A DNA stretch of 62,900 bases from a virus: IMG/VR virus record IMGVR_UViG_3300042987_001364, positions 1-62,900 of that record, one strand, 5' to 3'. The position numbers and the translations under genes were made by a program. Below the pieces are notes generated by a model that was given only the letters and a program-made list of their open reading frames with translations, had not been told where the DNA came from and did not search any database. Numbering within the stretch: position 1 is the stretch's first letter; each line of letters starts with the position of its first letter. This document shows, piece by piece, positions 35,471 through 44,178 of the stretch.

Positions 35471-38400
35471 TGGCCGCCGCTCGTGAACTTGCACAATGGA
35501 TTGTGAATAATGAAGATAAAAAGGGCACGCCGGATTTTGATGCGGTAGCTCAGGCATTGGAACGAGCGGTGCAATTGGAGTCTCAAGCCGCCCCTCAACC
35601 GCAACCACCAGCCCCACCAGAAGGCATCTTTTCCTCATTCGGTCGTGGCCTAGCTTCATATGGGCCACAACTGAGAGAAACCTTCGGCGGTTTGCAGGCT
35701 CTCACAGGTAAAGCGTTAGCAGAAACAATCGCGCCTGAAACGGGGGCATCGCTTATCAAGAGCGGGGTGGAGCGCATTCAAGCGGCGGGCGCTGAACAGC
35801 AAGCCGCAACACGCCCAGGCGAGGCGAGTTTTACGGACGCACTGGACAAGGGAGTTGGCACCGTACTGACGGAATGGTTGCCCTATCAGATCGGCTCCGG
35901 GGCGGCAAATTTGCTTGAAACATTGGGTGTTATGGGAGCAGGGGCGCTCGTTGGATCGGCAGCTCCAGGTGCGGGGACAGCAGTCGGTGCTATTACAGGT
36001 GCTGTTCAGAAAGAACTGGTCAAAAAAGGTGTACGAGAAGCAGCACTGAAGATAGCCAAAGAACAGGGCGAAGATGCCGCTAAGCAGTTCGTGGAGAATC
36101 AGACGCTATCGGTAACAAAAGACTTGGCACGCAAGGTCGGTATGAACGCGGCACTTGCTGGACAAGCGGCTGGATATGGTTTTGGTCAGACGGCATCTCG
36201 TGCAGTCGAATCTGCTATCGAGCGCGGTGAAAACCCAGAAGACATTGATCTTGCCCGTGTCATTCCCGCCGGGATGGTCAGCACAGCAGCAGAGTTTGTC
36301 AGTGATAAGCTTGCTTTTGGTGCTCTGAAAGGGCTTAAGAAAGAAGTTAAAGATGCGGTGGAGGACACCACTCGCACAGTGCTGCAAAAGGCGGTGAGAA
36401 CGGCCGGTGACATGGCAAAGGGCATCGCAATTACCGGCACCAAAGAAGCGCCTACCGAGATCATCCAGTCTCTTGCCGAAAGATTCGGGGCGAAGTTGTC
36501 CCTGTCCGATCAGCAGGCCATCGACGAATACATTAACGCAGTTGCGGCGTCATATGCAATGTCTGTGGTGCCTGGTGCTATTGGCGGTGTCAAGACGAAA
36601 CCGGTAGAAGCGAAGCAGGGAGAAGAGCAAGAAGAGCCCATTATGGTGGACTCTGGTGCTCCGGTGAAGGCAGAGGCGCCTATCAGCACGCCTGAAGCAG
36701 GGCCAGAGCAGACAGCGCCCTTGTCCCCGGCAGAGCAGCGCGAACTGGCTATGCAGCAAGAGATGTATGCGTCACGCCAGCCGAAAGCGGAAGATATCCT
36801 TGGGGAAGTGCGAGGTGCTATCAAAACCGCACCGATGACTACGCAAGAAGACATCGCACGTATTAAGGACGATCACGAGACAGCAGTTATCAATTCACTT
36901 CTTGAGCAAGACAAGAAGATGCAAGCAGTCTCCGATTTAGCCCGCGCCAATCAAGAGCGCATGAGCCAGTTGGAGTCGATTGAGGCCGCTACTCAAGATG
37001 CTGATCGTCGTGTCCGAGAAGGCCGATTGTTAGGCCGTGTGCAATCGCTGATCGATCAGAACATTCCTTTCGCAAGTACCGCTATTGCTGACATCAATCG
37101 CAAGTTTGAGATGATCGGTGAAGCACCGCTGGACGATAGCGAGCGTGCTCGTGTGCAGAACATCATGACGATGGCACAGGGCTTTACGGATTTCGTTAAA
37201 TTGCCGTCGCCACCTGTGAGAGAGCAAGATATCTTCGCCGAAAATCAGGCGATGGAAGCACTTATCAAAGAAAGGAAACCTCGTGGACAAGTTCCATCCC
37301 AACCCGTACGAGCAGAAGTTACTGCGCCAAGCCAAGTCGTCCAAGAAACTCCCGTCAGCCCAAGAGTTGAAGAAGGTCGTCCCGTACGACCGGAGGGTGG
37401 CATTGAGCCTAGCGTTGCGGAAGATCGTCAACGCGTAGAACCGTCGGTTGGGCCGGTCGTACCAGAAACGACGGTTATTGAGCGGAAAGCTCCAGAAGTC
37501 CAACAAGCTCTTGAACCTCGGGTACTTGATTACGAGGGACGGCCTGTGGATAAACAGCCTATTCGTGGCGGGGATGTGTTTTCTACTTCTTCAGGCAGAT
37601 TTACGACGCCATACCCAAAACAGAAAAGCGAAAAATACGCAACACAGTGGCTCATTGACAATGCCATTGCCGAAGCAGAATCAAGAGGCGACCGGTTCAA
37701 CTCACAGGCATTCAAAAGTGAAACACCGGGAAAAGGAGGAACCATCCCTCCGGCAAGTATTGCATCGATGCAGGAATATCTATTTGGACAACAGCCCGCA
37801 GTTCCAGCTCCATTTCTCAAGCCAATTCAACCGAAAGAAAAGAAATCCCTCGGTGGAGAGCGTGCACAACAAGTCGCAGACTTCGAACAAACCCTCCGCA
37901 CCACGCTCAACAAGTTCGGCCTGAAAGATGTTGGTCTGAACCTTGTGGATGGCTTGAAGGAAGCAGGCTCCTACGCACAGCAACTTATCAAGATCGCGTC
38001 GGACTCTGCCAACCCCATCCGTGATCTGCGCCATGAAGCTATCCATGCTCTCCGGGAGCTAGGCTTCTTCACCGATGCCCAGTGGAAAACGCTGTCCAAG
38101 ATGGCTAAGGACAAGTGGATTGACCAGTATCTGAAGCAACGTGACGTAGATGGAAAGCCACTGAGAGCCGGAGAAGAGTCTCGCTACGACGCCTACATGC
38201 GTGAGTACAACGGCGACATGGAGAAGATCACCGAAGAAGCGGTGGCCGATGCTTTCGCTGACTTCGATGCCAAGAAAGCTCCGTCAGGATTGATCCAGTC
38301 GTTGCTGACGCGCTTGCGTAATCTGTTCCAAGCAATCAAGTCGGCGCTCACCAAGGTGGAATCGCCGGAACAAATTTTCGGCAAGGTTGAGCGCGGTGAG

Positions 38401-41175
38401 TTGAAAACGGGTGAGCGGCGCGCAACAAGCGAGGCAAAGAGCCTCCGTGCTCCGGGCAAAGTAGAAGAAATCGCCCGGAAGGTCGAAGCCAAAGTTCTGC
38501 CGCCGAAAGAAAAGATCGAAACAGAATCGTTCAGCGACATTAAGAGCGATGCTCTCAAAGCGGAAATCCAGCGTCGATTTAATCCTAAGCCAGAGACCGT
38601 AGTCGATCGCATCAATTCCATGCGTGAAAAATTCTGGGAGCGCATGGCACAAGGATTCTTAGATAAGTATCGCGCGATCAAAAAGTACAGCGACGAAGGA
38701 TACATGCTGGCGCGGATGTCCAACACCGTGGATGGTGCAGTGGAAGGGCTTCTGTTTCATGGACAGGTGTTCAATGACGGCGGTGCGCTGAATATCAAAC
38801 CCAACACGGAAGGACTTTACGAAGCGTTCAGACCTTTAGGGAAAGAGGTTGATCGGTTCTTGGTCTGGATGGCGATGAGCCGTGATGCAAATCTGCCAGA
38901 AGAAAAGCGTTCATTCTCCAGCCAGGCGTTGCAGGCTAAGGATGAAATGATTGAAGGCGATGTAGGCGGTCGGCCGCGTGCAGAGGTCTACAACGAAGTG
39001 CGGCGCAAGATGAACGCGCTAAACAAGTCCGTGCTTGATGTTGCCAAGGAAGCAGGAATCATCGACAAAGAAGGATACAAAAGATTCAGCAGCGACTTGT
39101 ACTACGTTCCTATGTACAAGATCACAGAGGAAGGCGAACTCGTTCCCACGTCGGGGGAGAAGCTGACCGATCAATTCTTCAGCAAAGAATTGAAGGGCAA
39201 TAAAGAGTTGGCCTTTGGCGATCTGATGCAGAACATCGTACAGAACTGGTCTCACATCCTTTCAGCTTCGATGAAGAACATCGCAGCTACCAAAGTATTG
39301 CAGGCCGCTGAGCAGTCAAAGCTGGATGTAGTGCGTCCAAGTATGAAAGCGCAGTATGAGTACGAAAACGGGCTTGTCTACAAGGTAACGAAAGATGGCA
39401 GAGAAGTACTCGGTAAGTTGTTGCCGGGGCACACAACCAAGAAGCCAGGCACAGTCAGCGTAATCAAAGACGGGATGCCGGTGTACTACGAAGTTAATGA
39501 TCCGCTCCTCTTGGATTCCATCGCTGGCATCACCTGGTTAGGGCCACAAGGAAAGTGGCTGGATGTCGCCAAGAACTTCAAGAACATGCTTCAGTTCGGC
39601 GTGACCATTTCTCCAGCATTCCGGGTTCGTAACTTGATCCGCGATTCGGTGTCGGCTATCTCGATCGCAGACATCAAAAAGAACCCGGTGATGAATGCTA
39701 TCGAAGGCATGAACTTCTACGACCCGAAAGACCCGAATTACATCGGCGCCTTGGCGGGTGGTGGCATGATGAAGTTCGGGGCCGCGATGGAAGGCGGGAT
39801 GTCCGAGAATATCAAGCGTCTCGTCAAAGCCGGTGTCCCAGACAATACCATTCTGGACTCCCCAGAGAAGATCAAGAACGGGCTCAAGTACCTGTACAAC
39901 AAGTACGAAGAGTGGGGCAACAAGATGGAAAACGCCAACCGTCTGGCGATCTATCAACAGGCCCGAGCCAAAGGGATGTCGCACTTGGAAGCGTCGTTCC
40001 ATGCCAAAGACCTGATGGATTTCACCCTGCATGGTTCGTTCCCGGCATTCCGTCGTTTGACGATGGTGATTCCGTTCTTGAATGCGCGAGTCCAAGGGCT
40101 GTACAAATTGGGTCGTGACGGGATTACTCCGACCTATAGGCTCATTTACAGCAGTCTGACGGGCAAAGAAATCAGTGAGTCCGACAAGAAAAAGGGCGAA
40201 AGATTTGCGATTGTTCTGGCCGGAGTAGGTTTGGCCTCTGCCGCGTTGTACTATGCCTTTAAGGATGACGAAGAGTTCAAGAAGCGCGAACAGTGGGACC
40301 GTGACAACTTCTGGTGGATAAAATTCCCTGGGATGGAACATGCCTTCCGTATCCCCAAACCGTTCGAACTGGGTGCGTTCGGGACGTTGGTCGAAAGATC
40401 GCTGGAGCAGATTGTCGATCAAGGGGCAGAAGGCAAAGTGTTCGGTGAGGCGATGACACGGATGCTATCCGATACCTTTGCGATTAATCCTATCCCGCAG
40501 ATGTTCAAGCCTGTTCTAGATATCTACGCCAACAAAGACAGCTTTACCGGTGCGCCGATTGAAACGGCGGGCATGGAGAAATTGTCCAAACAAGAACGTG
40601 TTGCAGATTCGACTTCTTGGATCGGCAAAGGGCTTGGCGGGGTAAGTAAGGCCATCGCAACCGTGACCACGGAGAAAGCGGAACTGTCTCCCGTCCAGAT
40701 TGAATATCTCATCAAGGGATACTTTGGATGGCTGGGAGCCATGGCTACCTCCACAGCCCATTACGCAGCGATGCCGTTCTCCAAGGGCGCGTATCCAGAC
40801 ATGAAGTACGCGGATACGTTCTCAATGGGTTTCGTCAAAGAACTTCCGGCGACTCAATCGAAGTTTGTTACTTCGTTCTACGACAATAACCAGAAGATTC
40901 AACAAGCCATGGCGGACATGCGCCACTATGCAACACTGGGAGAAATTGAGAAAGCGCAGAAGATCGCCATCGACCAGGCCGATAAGATCAAGCTGGCTAA
41001 GTTCTACGATAAAGCATCGGATGACATGTCGAGGATGCGGAAGTACATCAGCATCATCACGGCCAATCCGAATATGACGGGAGCAGAAAAGAGGCAAGAG
41101 ATTGATCGTGCGAAACTCATCATCGCAGAGATCGCACGTCAGGCTGAAGAACTGCGGGTGGCTCTAAAGGAGTGA
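35467..41175 (+). CDS. Giant polyvalent ejection protein with zincin motif (LPD38-like)
   Basis: A 1902-residue protein, the largest in the genome. Residues 856-860 are HEAIH within RDLRHEAIHALRELGFF, the HExxH zinc-binding motif of a metallopeptidase. The C-terminal third (from about 1040, with YMLARMSNTVDGAVEGLLFH and VTISPAFRVRNLIRDSVSAI) resembles the LPD38 domain of phage polyvalent proteins. A Gly/Ala-rich segment near 150-180 could cross a membrane. It is probably carried in the capsid and injected, acting in the cell early. It converges with the minus-strand HNH gene, overlapping it by 12 bases. Confidence 0.7.
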   Translation: MMAAARELAQWIVNNEDKKGTPDFDAVAQALERAVQLESQAAPQPQPPAPPEGIFSSFGRGLASYGPQLRETFGGLQALTGKALAETIAPETGASLIKSGVERIQAAGAEQQAATRPGEASFTDALDKGVGTVLTEWLPYQIGSGAANLLETLGVMGAGALVGSAAPGAGTAVGAITGAVQKELVKKGVREAALKIAKEQGEDAAKQFVENQTLSVTKDLARKVGMNAALAGQAAGYGFGQTASRAVESAIERGENPEDIDLARVIPAGMVSTAAEFVSDKLAFGALKGLKKEVKDAVEDTTRTVLQKAVRTAGDMAKGIAITGTKEAPTEIIQSLAERFGAKLSLSDQQAIDEYINAVAASYAMSVVPGAIGGVKTKPVEAKQGEEQEEPIMVDSGAPVKAEAPISTPEAGPEQTAPLSPAEQRELAMQQEMYASRQPKAEDILGEVRGAIKTAPMTTQEDIARIKDDHETAVINSLLEQDKKMQAVSDLARANQERMSQLESIEAATQDADRRVREGRLLGRVQSLIDQNIPFASTAIADINRKFEMIGEAPLDDSERARVQNIMTMAQGFTDFVKLPSPPVREQDIFAENQAMEALIKERKPRGQVPSQPVRAEVTAPSQVVQETPVSPRVEEGRPVRPEGGIEPSVAEDRQRVEPSVGPVVPETTVIERKAPEVQQALEPRVLDYEGRPVDKQPIRGGDVFSTSSGRFTTPYPKQKSEKYATQWLIDNAIAEAESRGDRFNSQAFKSETPGKGGTIPPASIASMQEYLFGQQPAVPAPFLKPIQPKEKKSLGGERAQQVADFEQTLRTTLNKFGLKDVGLNLVDGLKEAGSYAQQLIKIASDSANPIRDLRHEAIHALRELGFFTDAQWKTLSKMAKDKWIDQYLKQRDVDGKPLRAGEESRYDAYMREYNGDMEKITEEAVADAFADFDAKKAPSGLIQSLLTRLRNLFQAIKSALTKVESPEQIFGKVERGELKTGERRATSEAKSLRAPGKVEEIARKVEAKVLPPKEKIETESFSDIKSDALKAEIQRRFNPKPETVVDRINSMREKFWERMAQGFLDKYRAIKKYSDEGYMLARMSNTVDGAVEGLLFHGQVFNDGGALNIKPNTEGLYEAFRPLGKEVDRFLVWMAMSRDANLPEEKRSFSSQALQAKDEMIEGDVGGRPRAEVYNEVRRKMNALNKSVLDVAKEAGIIDKEGYKRFSSDLYYVPMYKITEEGELVPTSGEKLTDQFFSKELKGNKELAFGDLMQNIVQNWSHILSASMKNIAATKVLQAAEQSKLDVVRPSMKAQYEYENGLVYKVTKDGREVLGKLLPGHTTKKPGTVSVIKDGMPVYYEVNDPLLLDSIAGITWLGPQGKWLDVAKNFKNMLQFGVTISPAFRVRNLIRDSVSAISIADIKKNPVMNAIEGMNFYDPKDPNYIGALAGGGMMKFGAAMEGGMSENIKRLVKAGVPDNTILDSPEKIKNGLKYLYNKYEEWGNKMENANRLAIYQQARAKGMSHLEASFHAKDLMDFTLHGSFPAFRRLTMVIPFLNARVQGLYKLGRDGITPTYRLIYSSLTGKEISESDKKKGERFAIVLAGVGLASAALYYAFKDDEEFKKREQWDRDNFWWIKFPGMEHAFRIPKPFELGAFGTLVERSLEQIVDQGAEGKVFGEAMTRMLSDTFAINPIPQMFKPVLDIYANKDSFTGAPIETAGMEKLSKQERVADSTSWIGKGLGGVSKAIATVTTEKAELSPVQIEYLIKGYFGWLGAMATSTAHYAAMPFSKGAYPDMKYADTFSMGFVKELPATQSKFVTSFYDNNQKIQQAMADMRHYATLGEIEKAQKIAIDQADKIKLAKFYDKASDDMSRMRKYISIITANPNMTGAEKRQEIDRAKLIIAEIARQAEELRVALKE

Positions 41176-41430
41176 GTCCAGAAGGCGCTCGATGGTGACG
41201 TTGAGCGCCGACAATTCATCCATCTTTTTAACTTTCCACATCCGGCGCTGCCCATGGAGTCCGTTTAGGCTACCTCGGTGGCAGTCGGCACATAAGGCGA
41301 CACAGGTGTATTGATCGCCTTGATTGATGTGGTGGGCCTCCGAAGGTGGATAGGCATCACATACAGAACAAGGGAGCGACTTGACTCTTGCCAAGTGCTC
41401 CCGTTGTTTATTGGTTAGCTGATTATTCAA
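41164..41430 (-). CDS. HNH nuclease-like protein (Ref/DUF968-like)
   Basis: An 88-residue protein with two Cys pairs and a His core: SLPCSVCDAYPPSEAHHINQ and VALCADCHRGSLNG, a zinc-supported HNH form like those of phage Ref-type recombination nucleases. It is the last gene of the minus-strand operon and overlaps the H-NS-like gene by 4 bases. It fits with the exonuclease and ERF annealing protein upstream in the same operon. Confidence 0.65.
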   Translation of the reverse strand: MNNQLTNKQREHLARVKSLPCSVCDAYPPSEAHHINQGDQYTCVALCADCHRGSLNGLHGQRRMWKVKKMDELSALNVTIERLLDSLL

Positions 41431-41726
41431 GCGACCAGCAGTTCAGCTTTATCCACACCTTCGTTCAGGCGGGCAGAGAACCACTGAGGGGCTTTGCCAC
41501 GGCCGGACCATGTTTTACCGCTTACGGGGTCCTTGTACTTGGCAGCAGCCTTCGCACGCTTATCCACAAGACCCAGCTTGAGACCGAGTTCGTTGGCACT
41601 GAAGTTCCACTCAGCGACAGCATCTTTGGTTTCGGCCAGAACGCGAGCACGTTCTTCGGCACGGAGTTGTTCCGCTTGACGCAGAAGTTCTTCAGCTTGA
41701 TTTTTCAGTTCTTGATAGTTAGACAT
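41427..41726 (-). CDS. H-NS-like nucleoid protein
   Basis: A 99-residue protein. Residues 1-45 form a helical oligomerisation region; residues 63-83 (KYKDPVSGKTWSGRGKAPQW) are the C-terminal DNA-binding domain of the H-NS/MvaT-like family, with the GRG minor-groove hook. It may bind A+T-rich DNA, either silencing phage genes or interfering with host H-NS. A likely promoter lies at 41759-41788. I use ATG 41726, directly behind GGAGAG; ATG 41738 is four codons upstream. Confidence 0.8.
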   Translation of the reverse strand: MSNYQELKNQAEELLRQAEQLRAEERARVLAETKDAVAEWNFSANELGLKLGLVDKRAKAAAKYKDPVSGKTWSGRGKAPQWFSARLNEGVDKAELLVA

Positions 41727-41758
41727 AGCACTCTCCATAGAGGGTTAAAGGGGAACGG

Positions 41759-41788
41759 ATTGTAAAATAAACTTGATTCAAAAGTAAA
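41759..41788 (-). promoter_or_regulatory. Probable promoter of the H-NS-like gene
   Basis: On the minus strand TTTACT (41788-41783), an 18-base spacer, and TACAAT (41764-41759). The surrounding 50 bases are A+T-rich, unlike their neighbours, and could be an H-NS-type target allowing autoregulation. Confidence 0.4.
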
Positions 41789-41971
41789 TCAGTTTTCTGT
41801 TTTAGACTTTGTTATTACAAAGCTATCTTGGATTGATTTCTCGCCATGCGCTATCGCATTCTTGTGGCATCCGGCACAGCGCCATCGAACATGTTTCCCA
41901 CGGCGATAGATGTGTGCGCCACCATTCAGAGGCTTATCCTGCCCGCACGAACTACAGAACTTCTTTTCCAT
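41789..41971 (-). CDS. Small zinc-ribbon protein
   Basis: A 60-residue protein with KKFCSSCGQDKP and, 17 residues later, RWRCAGCHKNA: two CxxC pairs that would bind one zinc. Function unknown; similar short zinc ribbons are common in phage early operons. ATG 41971 overlaps the end of the upstream coiled-coil gene; an upstream ATG at 41992 also exists. Confidence 0.5.
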   Translation of the reverse strand: MEKKFCSSCGQDKPLNGGAHIYRRGKHVRWRCAGCHKNAIAHGEKSIQDSFVITKSKTEN

Positions 41972-42131
41972 CGAGCCAACGATTGATTTCATCAGTACAG
42001 TGTCTCAACTCTTGAGTAAGTTCCCGAATCTCATCACGCTGTTTCGCAGTGAGACTCATTGCAGCGAATAAGTCTCTGAGTTTCCTAGAAATCTGTCCGA
42101 TACGTACAACATGCAGGGCGGGATCATTCAT
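41952..42131 (-). CDS. Small helical protein, 59 aa
   Basis: A 59-residue protein with heptads in QISRKLRDLFAAMSLTAKQR and RELTQELRHCTDEINRWLDG. Its ATG overlaps the stop of the upstream gene (ATGAATGA), and its end overlaps the zinc-ribbon gene by 20 bases. This regular chain of overlaps supports it as a real gene. No function known. Confidence 0.55.
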   Translation of the reverse strand: MNDPALHVVRIGQISRKLRDLFAAMSLTAKQRDEIRELTQELRHCTDEINRWLDGKEVL

Positions 42132-42276
42132 AATCGAGTTTTTCCAGAACAGTGACTAAGTTTTCAGCGATTGCGGCACACCACATAGCGTATGGCGTAG
42201 CTTCGATAAACGGCTGGTCGGCTAGATGTTCCAGCTTGATGATGCAGTCCTGCAAGATTTCGTATGCCTCATCCAT
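42124..42276 (-). CDS. Small helical protein, 50 aa
   Basis: A 50-residue protein beginning MDEAYEILQDCIIKLEHLAD. It has a good AGGAAAG ribosome binding site and overlaps the genes on both sides by 8 bases. Function unknown. Confidence 0.55.
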   Translation of the reverse strand: MDEAYEILQDCIIKLEHLADQPFIEATPYAMWCAAIAENLVTVLEKLDYE

Positions 42277-42583
42277 TATCTTTCCTCGAAAGTTTGAGGC
42301 GCCGCATCGTGGCGTTCCAAATTTTCTGATTCGGTTGTGTCGCTATCCACTGCACGACAGTACCTATGACGGAACGCATCTCATCATAGTTGGTACTTTT
42401 GCTGGTGAGTAGTTCGGTGCCGCGCAGAGACAACTCATGTATCTCGTCTCCAGGCTGGGACATATCATATCCCAAACAACAGGCCGTCATCAGATCGTAG
42501 TAATGCCGCTCTGTCATCCAATCTTGACCGAGTGCCATAAGCCCAACATGGCCTGGCATCTCGATCAGTTCAAGCCTTTTCAT
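42269..42583 (-). CDS. Hypothetical protein of the recombination operon
   Basis: A 104-residue protein beginning MKRLELIEMPGHVGLMALGQ, with a central helix and a basic end (ATMRRLKLSRKDNG). No family recognised. I use ATG 42583, which overlaps the upstream stop by 14 bases; longer starts exist but run deep into the upstream gene. Confidence 0.5.
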   Translation of the reverse strand: MKRLELIEMPGHVGLMALGQDWMTERHYYDLMTACCLGYDMSQPGDEIHELSLRGTELLTSKSTNYDEMRSVIGTVVQWIATQPNQKIWNATMRRLKLSRKDNG

Positions 42584-42737
42584 CCCCAGCGGAAGGATCA
42601 CTGGGCGCATCGTTCGGCGGGATCGTTTTCTCACAGTTGCCTAAAACAGAGAATTCTTGTAAGAGTCGTTGAGTCATGGCATCGAAGATGTCGTTGCCAG
42701 CTTTCCGATAGATATTATTCCACCATTCTTCAGTCAT
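42570..42737 (-). CDS. Hypothetical protein, 55 aa
   Basis: A 55-residue protein beginning MTEEWWNNIYRKAGNDIFDA, with an acidic, Pro-rich end (NDAPSDPSAGDEKA). ATG 42737 overlaps the stop of the membrane-protein gene upstream (ATGACTGA). Function unknown. Confidence 0.5.
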   Translation of the reverse strand: MTEEWWNNIYRKAGNDIFDAMTQRLLQEFSVLGNCEKTIPPNDAPSDPSAGDEKA

Positions 42738-42858
42738 TCGTATCTCTTTTCCGTCTGAGGAAATGTAAAACAACCAAAGGTAATGCTACTACGCACGCAT
42801 AGAACAACAAACATCCACACACCAAAGAACCACTATAAAACGACTGACTGAAAGACAT
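42730..42858 (-). CDS. Small membrane protein, 42 aa
   Basis: A 42-residue protein: about 8 polar residues, one hydrophobic helix (SLVCGCLLFYACVVALPLVV) and a basic C-terminus (HFLRRKRDTND) that would face the cytoplasm. GGAAGG ribosome binding site six bases before ATG. It overlaps the next gene by 8 bases. Function unknown. Confidence 0.55.
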   Translation of the reverse strand: MSFSQSFYSGSLVCGCLLFYACVVALPLVVLHFLRRKRDTND

Positions 42859-42859
42859 A

Positions 42860-43123
42860 TCAATCCTTCCACCCCGGCCCGAGTCGCAATTCGTCAGGGG
42901 CTTTGCATTTCAACCACGGCCCGCTAGGGTCTCCAACGCCATTCCATTTGTTGAGTGCTTCTTCCGCTAATGACGCAGTATCGTAACTATACCGACGTTG
43001 GTACGAAGTGCCTTTGATTCCGACAACAATATCTACGGTGTTCACATAATCACGAAGCGCAGTCGTCCCGACAGGGAATTCCCGGATATTGTAATAGCCG
43101 GCGCGTAACAATTGATGTTTCAT
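42860..43123 (-). CDS. Hypothetical protein, 87 aa
   Basis: An 87-residue protein beginning MKHQLLRAGYYNIREFPVGT, with a YDTASLAEEALNKWNG helix. No family recognised. Its ATG overlaps the upstream stop (TCATGA), part of the same coupled chain of small genes. Confidence 0.5.
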   Translation of the reverse strand: MKHQLLRAGYYNIREFPVGTTALRDYVNTVDIVVGIKGTSYQRRYSYDTASLAEEALNKWNGVGDPSGPWLKCKAPDELRLGPGWKD

Positions 43124-43269
43124 GACGGTTTCTTTTTGGAAGGTAGTTTCTTAGACCGAGCTCGTTCCCGTTCTCTTTCCCGTTGCCGGGATAATTCGAC
43201 GGGCGATAAAGTTGGAACGCGCATCAACATTGCGGCCAAAGATAAAGGATCAGTAACTTTGCCTTTCAC
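43120..43269 (-). CDS. Small basic protein, 49 aa
   Basis: A 49-residue protein starting at GTG 43269, nine bases after AGGA. PLSLAAMLMRVPTLSPVELS is followed by a run of Arg/Glu repeats (RQRERERERARSKKLPSKKK). Its strong positive charge suggests nucleic-acid contact. Shorter forms from ATG 43230 or 43224 are possible. Confidence 0.45.
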   Translation of the reverse strand: MKGKVTDPLSLAAMLMRVPTLSPVELSRQRERERERARSKKLPSKKKPS

Positions 43270-43447
43270 GTTCAATCATCCTTGTAATTAAATCACCGAA
43301 TTGCCGCCTCTCGTTACGATAAACGGCTCGATAGAAATTGATTAAGTTAATCAAAGGGTCATCATCAAAGCTAACCTGTTGATTCTCATCAATTTCAATT
43401 CCACTAGCTTCCGCCAAGGCAACGAAGGTAGGATCAAGAACCCGCAT
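43250..43447 (-). CDS. Hypothetical protein, 65 aa
   Basis: A 65-residue acidic protein beginning MRVLDPTFVALAEASGIEID, with FDDDPLINLINFYRAVYRNE. ATG 43447 overlaps the upstream stop by 14 bases. Function unknown. Confidence 0.5.
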   Translation of the reverse strand: MRVLDPTFVALAEASGIEIDENQQVSFDDDPLINLINFYRAVYRNERRQFGDLITRMIERERQSY

Positions 43448-43685
43448 ATTGATCCTTGATAAGTTCAGCACACATATAGGCGCCGTCCATTTTGCCGTCC
43501 ATGAAGTCATTCCGGAAAGCACTGAACTCATTGCCCTTCGCGTTACAGATGGCAGAGTCTTTTTCTAGTTGCCATTGAGCGATCAAAACAGCGAACTGTA
43601 CTAAAGATGTGGAATGCCGAGAACGCAGAATGCTACCGAATCCAGCCTTCTCTGCGGCGTCATTGATAACAACTTTGGGAATCAC
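43434..43685 (-). CDS. Hypothetical protein, 83 aa
   Basis: An 83-residue protein with SIPxV-like start and AAEKAGFGSILRSRHSTSLV. I choose GTG 43685 because GTGA overlaps the upstream TGA and GGGGAG lies six bases before it; a longer frame from 43793 would cover most of the upstream gene. Function unknown. Confidence 0.5.
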   Translation of the reverse strand: MIPKVVINDAAEKAGFGSILRSRHSTSLVQFAVLIAQWQLEKDSAICNAKGNEFSAFRNDFMDGKMDGAYMCAELIKDQYAGS

Positions 43686-43894
43686 CGACGGCTCCCCGGA
43701 TATGGAATGATGTTTGAGTTGAGCATTTTTTCGAATGCAATTCTTTCTAAGTCGCTCAATGTTCGGAGCGGGAGTTCTTTGTATGACGACCACTTTTCTT
43801 GATAAACCGGATTTTCGCTAGGTGGCAGCCAGCCCAAGCGTCTCCAGCGTTCAGTAATATCAGTGCCACTCGGGGTCCAGATGTGATCGTTCAT
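43682..43894 (-). CDS. Short conserved phage protein, 70 aa
   Basis: A 70-residue protein with TDITERWRRLGWLPPSENPV then YQEKW, a short form repeated in many phages of Proteobacteria, and a helical end (TLSDLERIAFEKMLNS). AGGAG ribosome binding site. Function unknown. Confidence 0.55.
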   Translation of the reverse strand: MNDHIWTPSGTDITERWRRLGWLPPSENPVYQEKWSSYKELPLRTLSDLERIAFEKMLNSNIIPYPGSRR

Positions 43895-43902
43895 AACGGC
43901 TC

Positions 43903-44178
43903 CTATTTGTTAAGAGATTTGATTTCCTTCACCAACACATCAGAAACTACTTGTCCTTCATAAGCGAGTGCTTTAGCAAGTTTGTTGCTAGAGACTTTAT
44001 TGGCTGCATCAGCTAGGCCGGTAGCATATCCTTGATTATAGAGGTCGCCATTCTCAATGAATGCAGTGATGGCTTGTCTTACCAGTCCAGATGCTTTGCG
44101 GCCTTCAGCAGCCTGTTTGATCTGGTTGTAGATATGTTCGGGAAGATGCACAGAATAAGGGATCAATCGCTTTTCCAT
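43903..44178 (-). CDS. Ribbon-helix-helix-like DNA-binding protein
   Basis: A 91-residue protein. RLIPYSVHLPEHIYNQIKQA has the strand-then-helix pattern of Arc/MetJ-type regulators, followed by the second helix ASGLVRQAITAFIE. It may dimerise and regulate its own recombination operon. It overlaps the upstream gene by 16 bases. Confidence 0.6.
   Translation of the reverse strand: MEKRLIPYSVHLPEHIYNQIKQAAEGRKASGLVRQAITAFIENGDLYNQGYATGLADAANKVSSNKLAKALAYEGQVVSDVLVKEIKSLNK

Noticed and set aside
39538-40422. 294-codon minus-strand frame inside the giant ejection protein gene
   Set aside because: Antisense to a well-supported coding region; no protein pattern.
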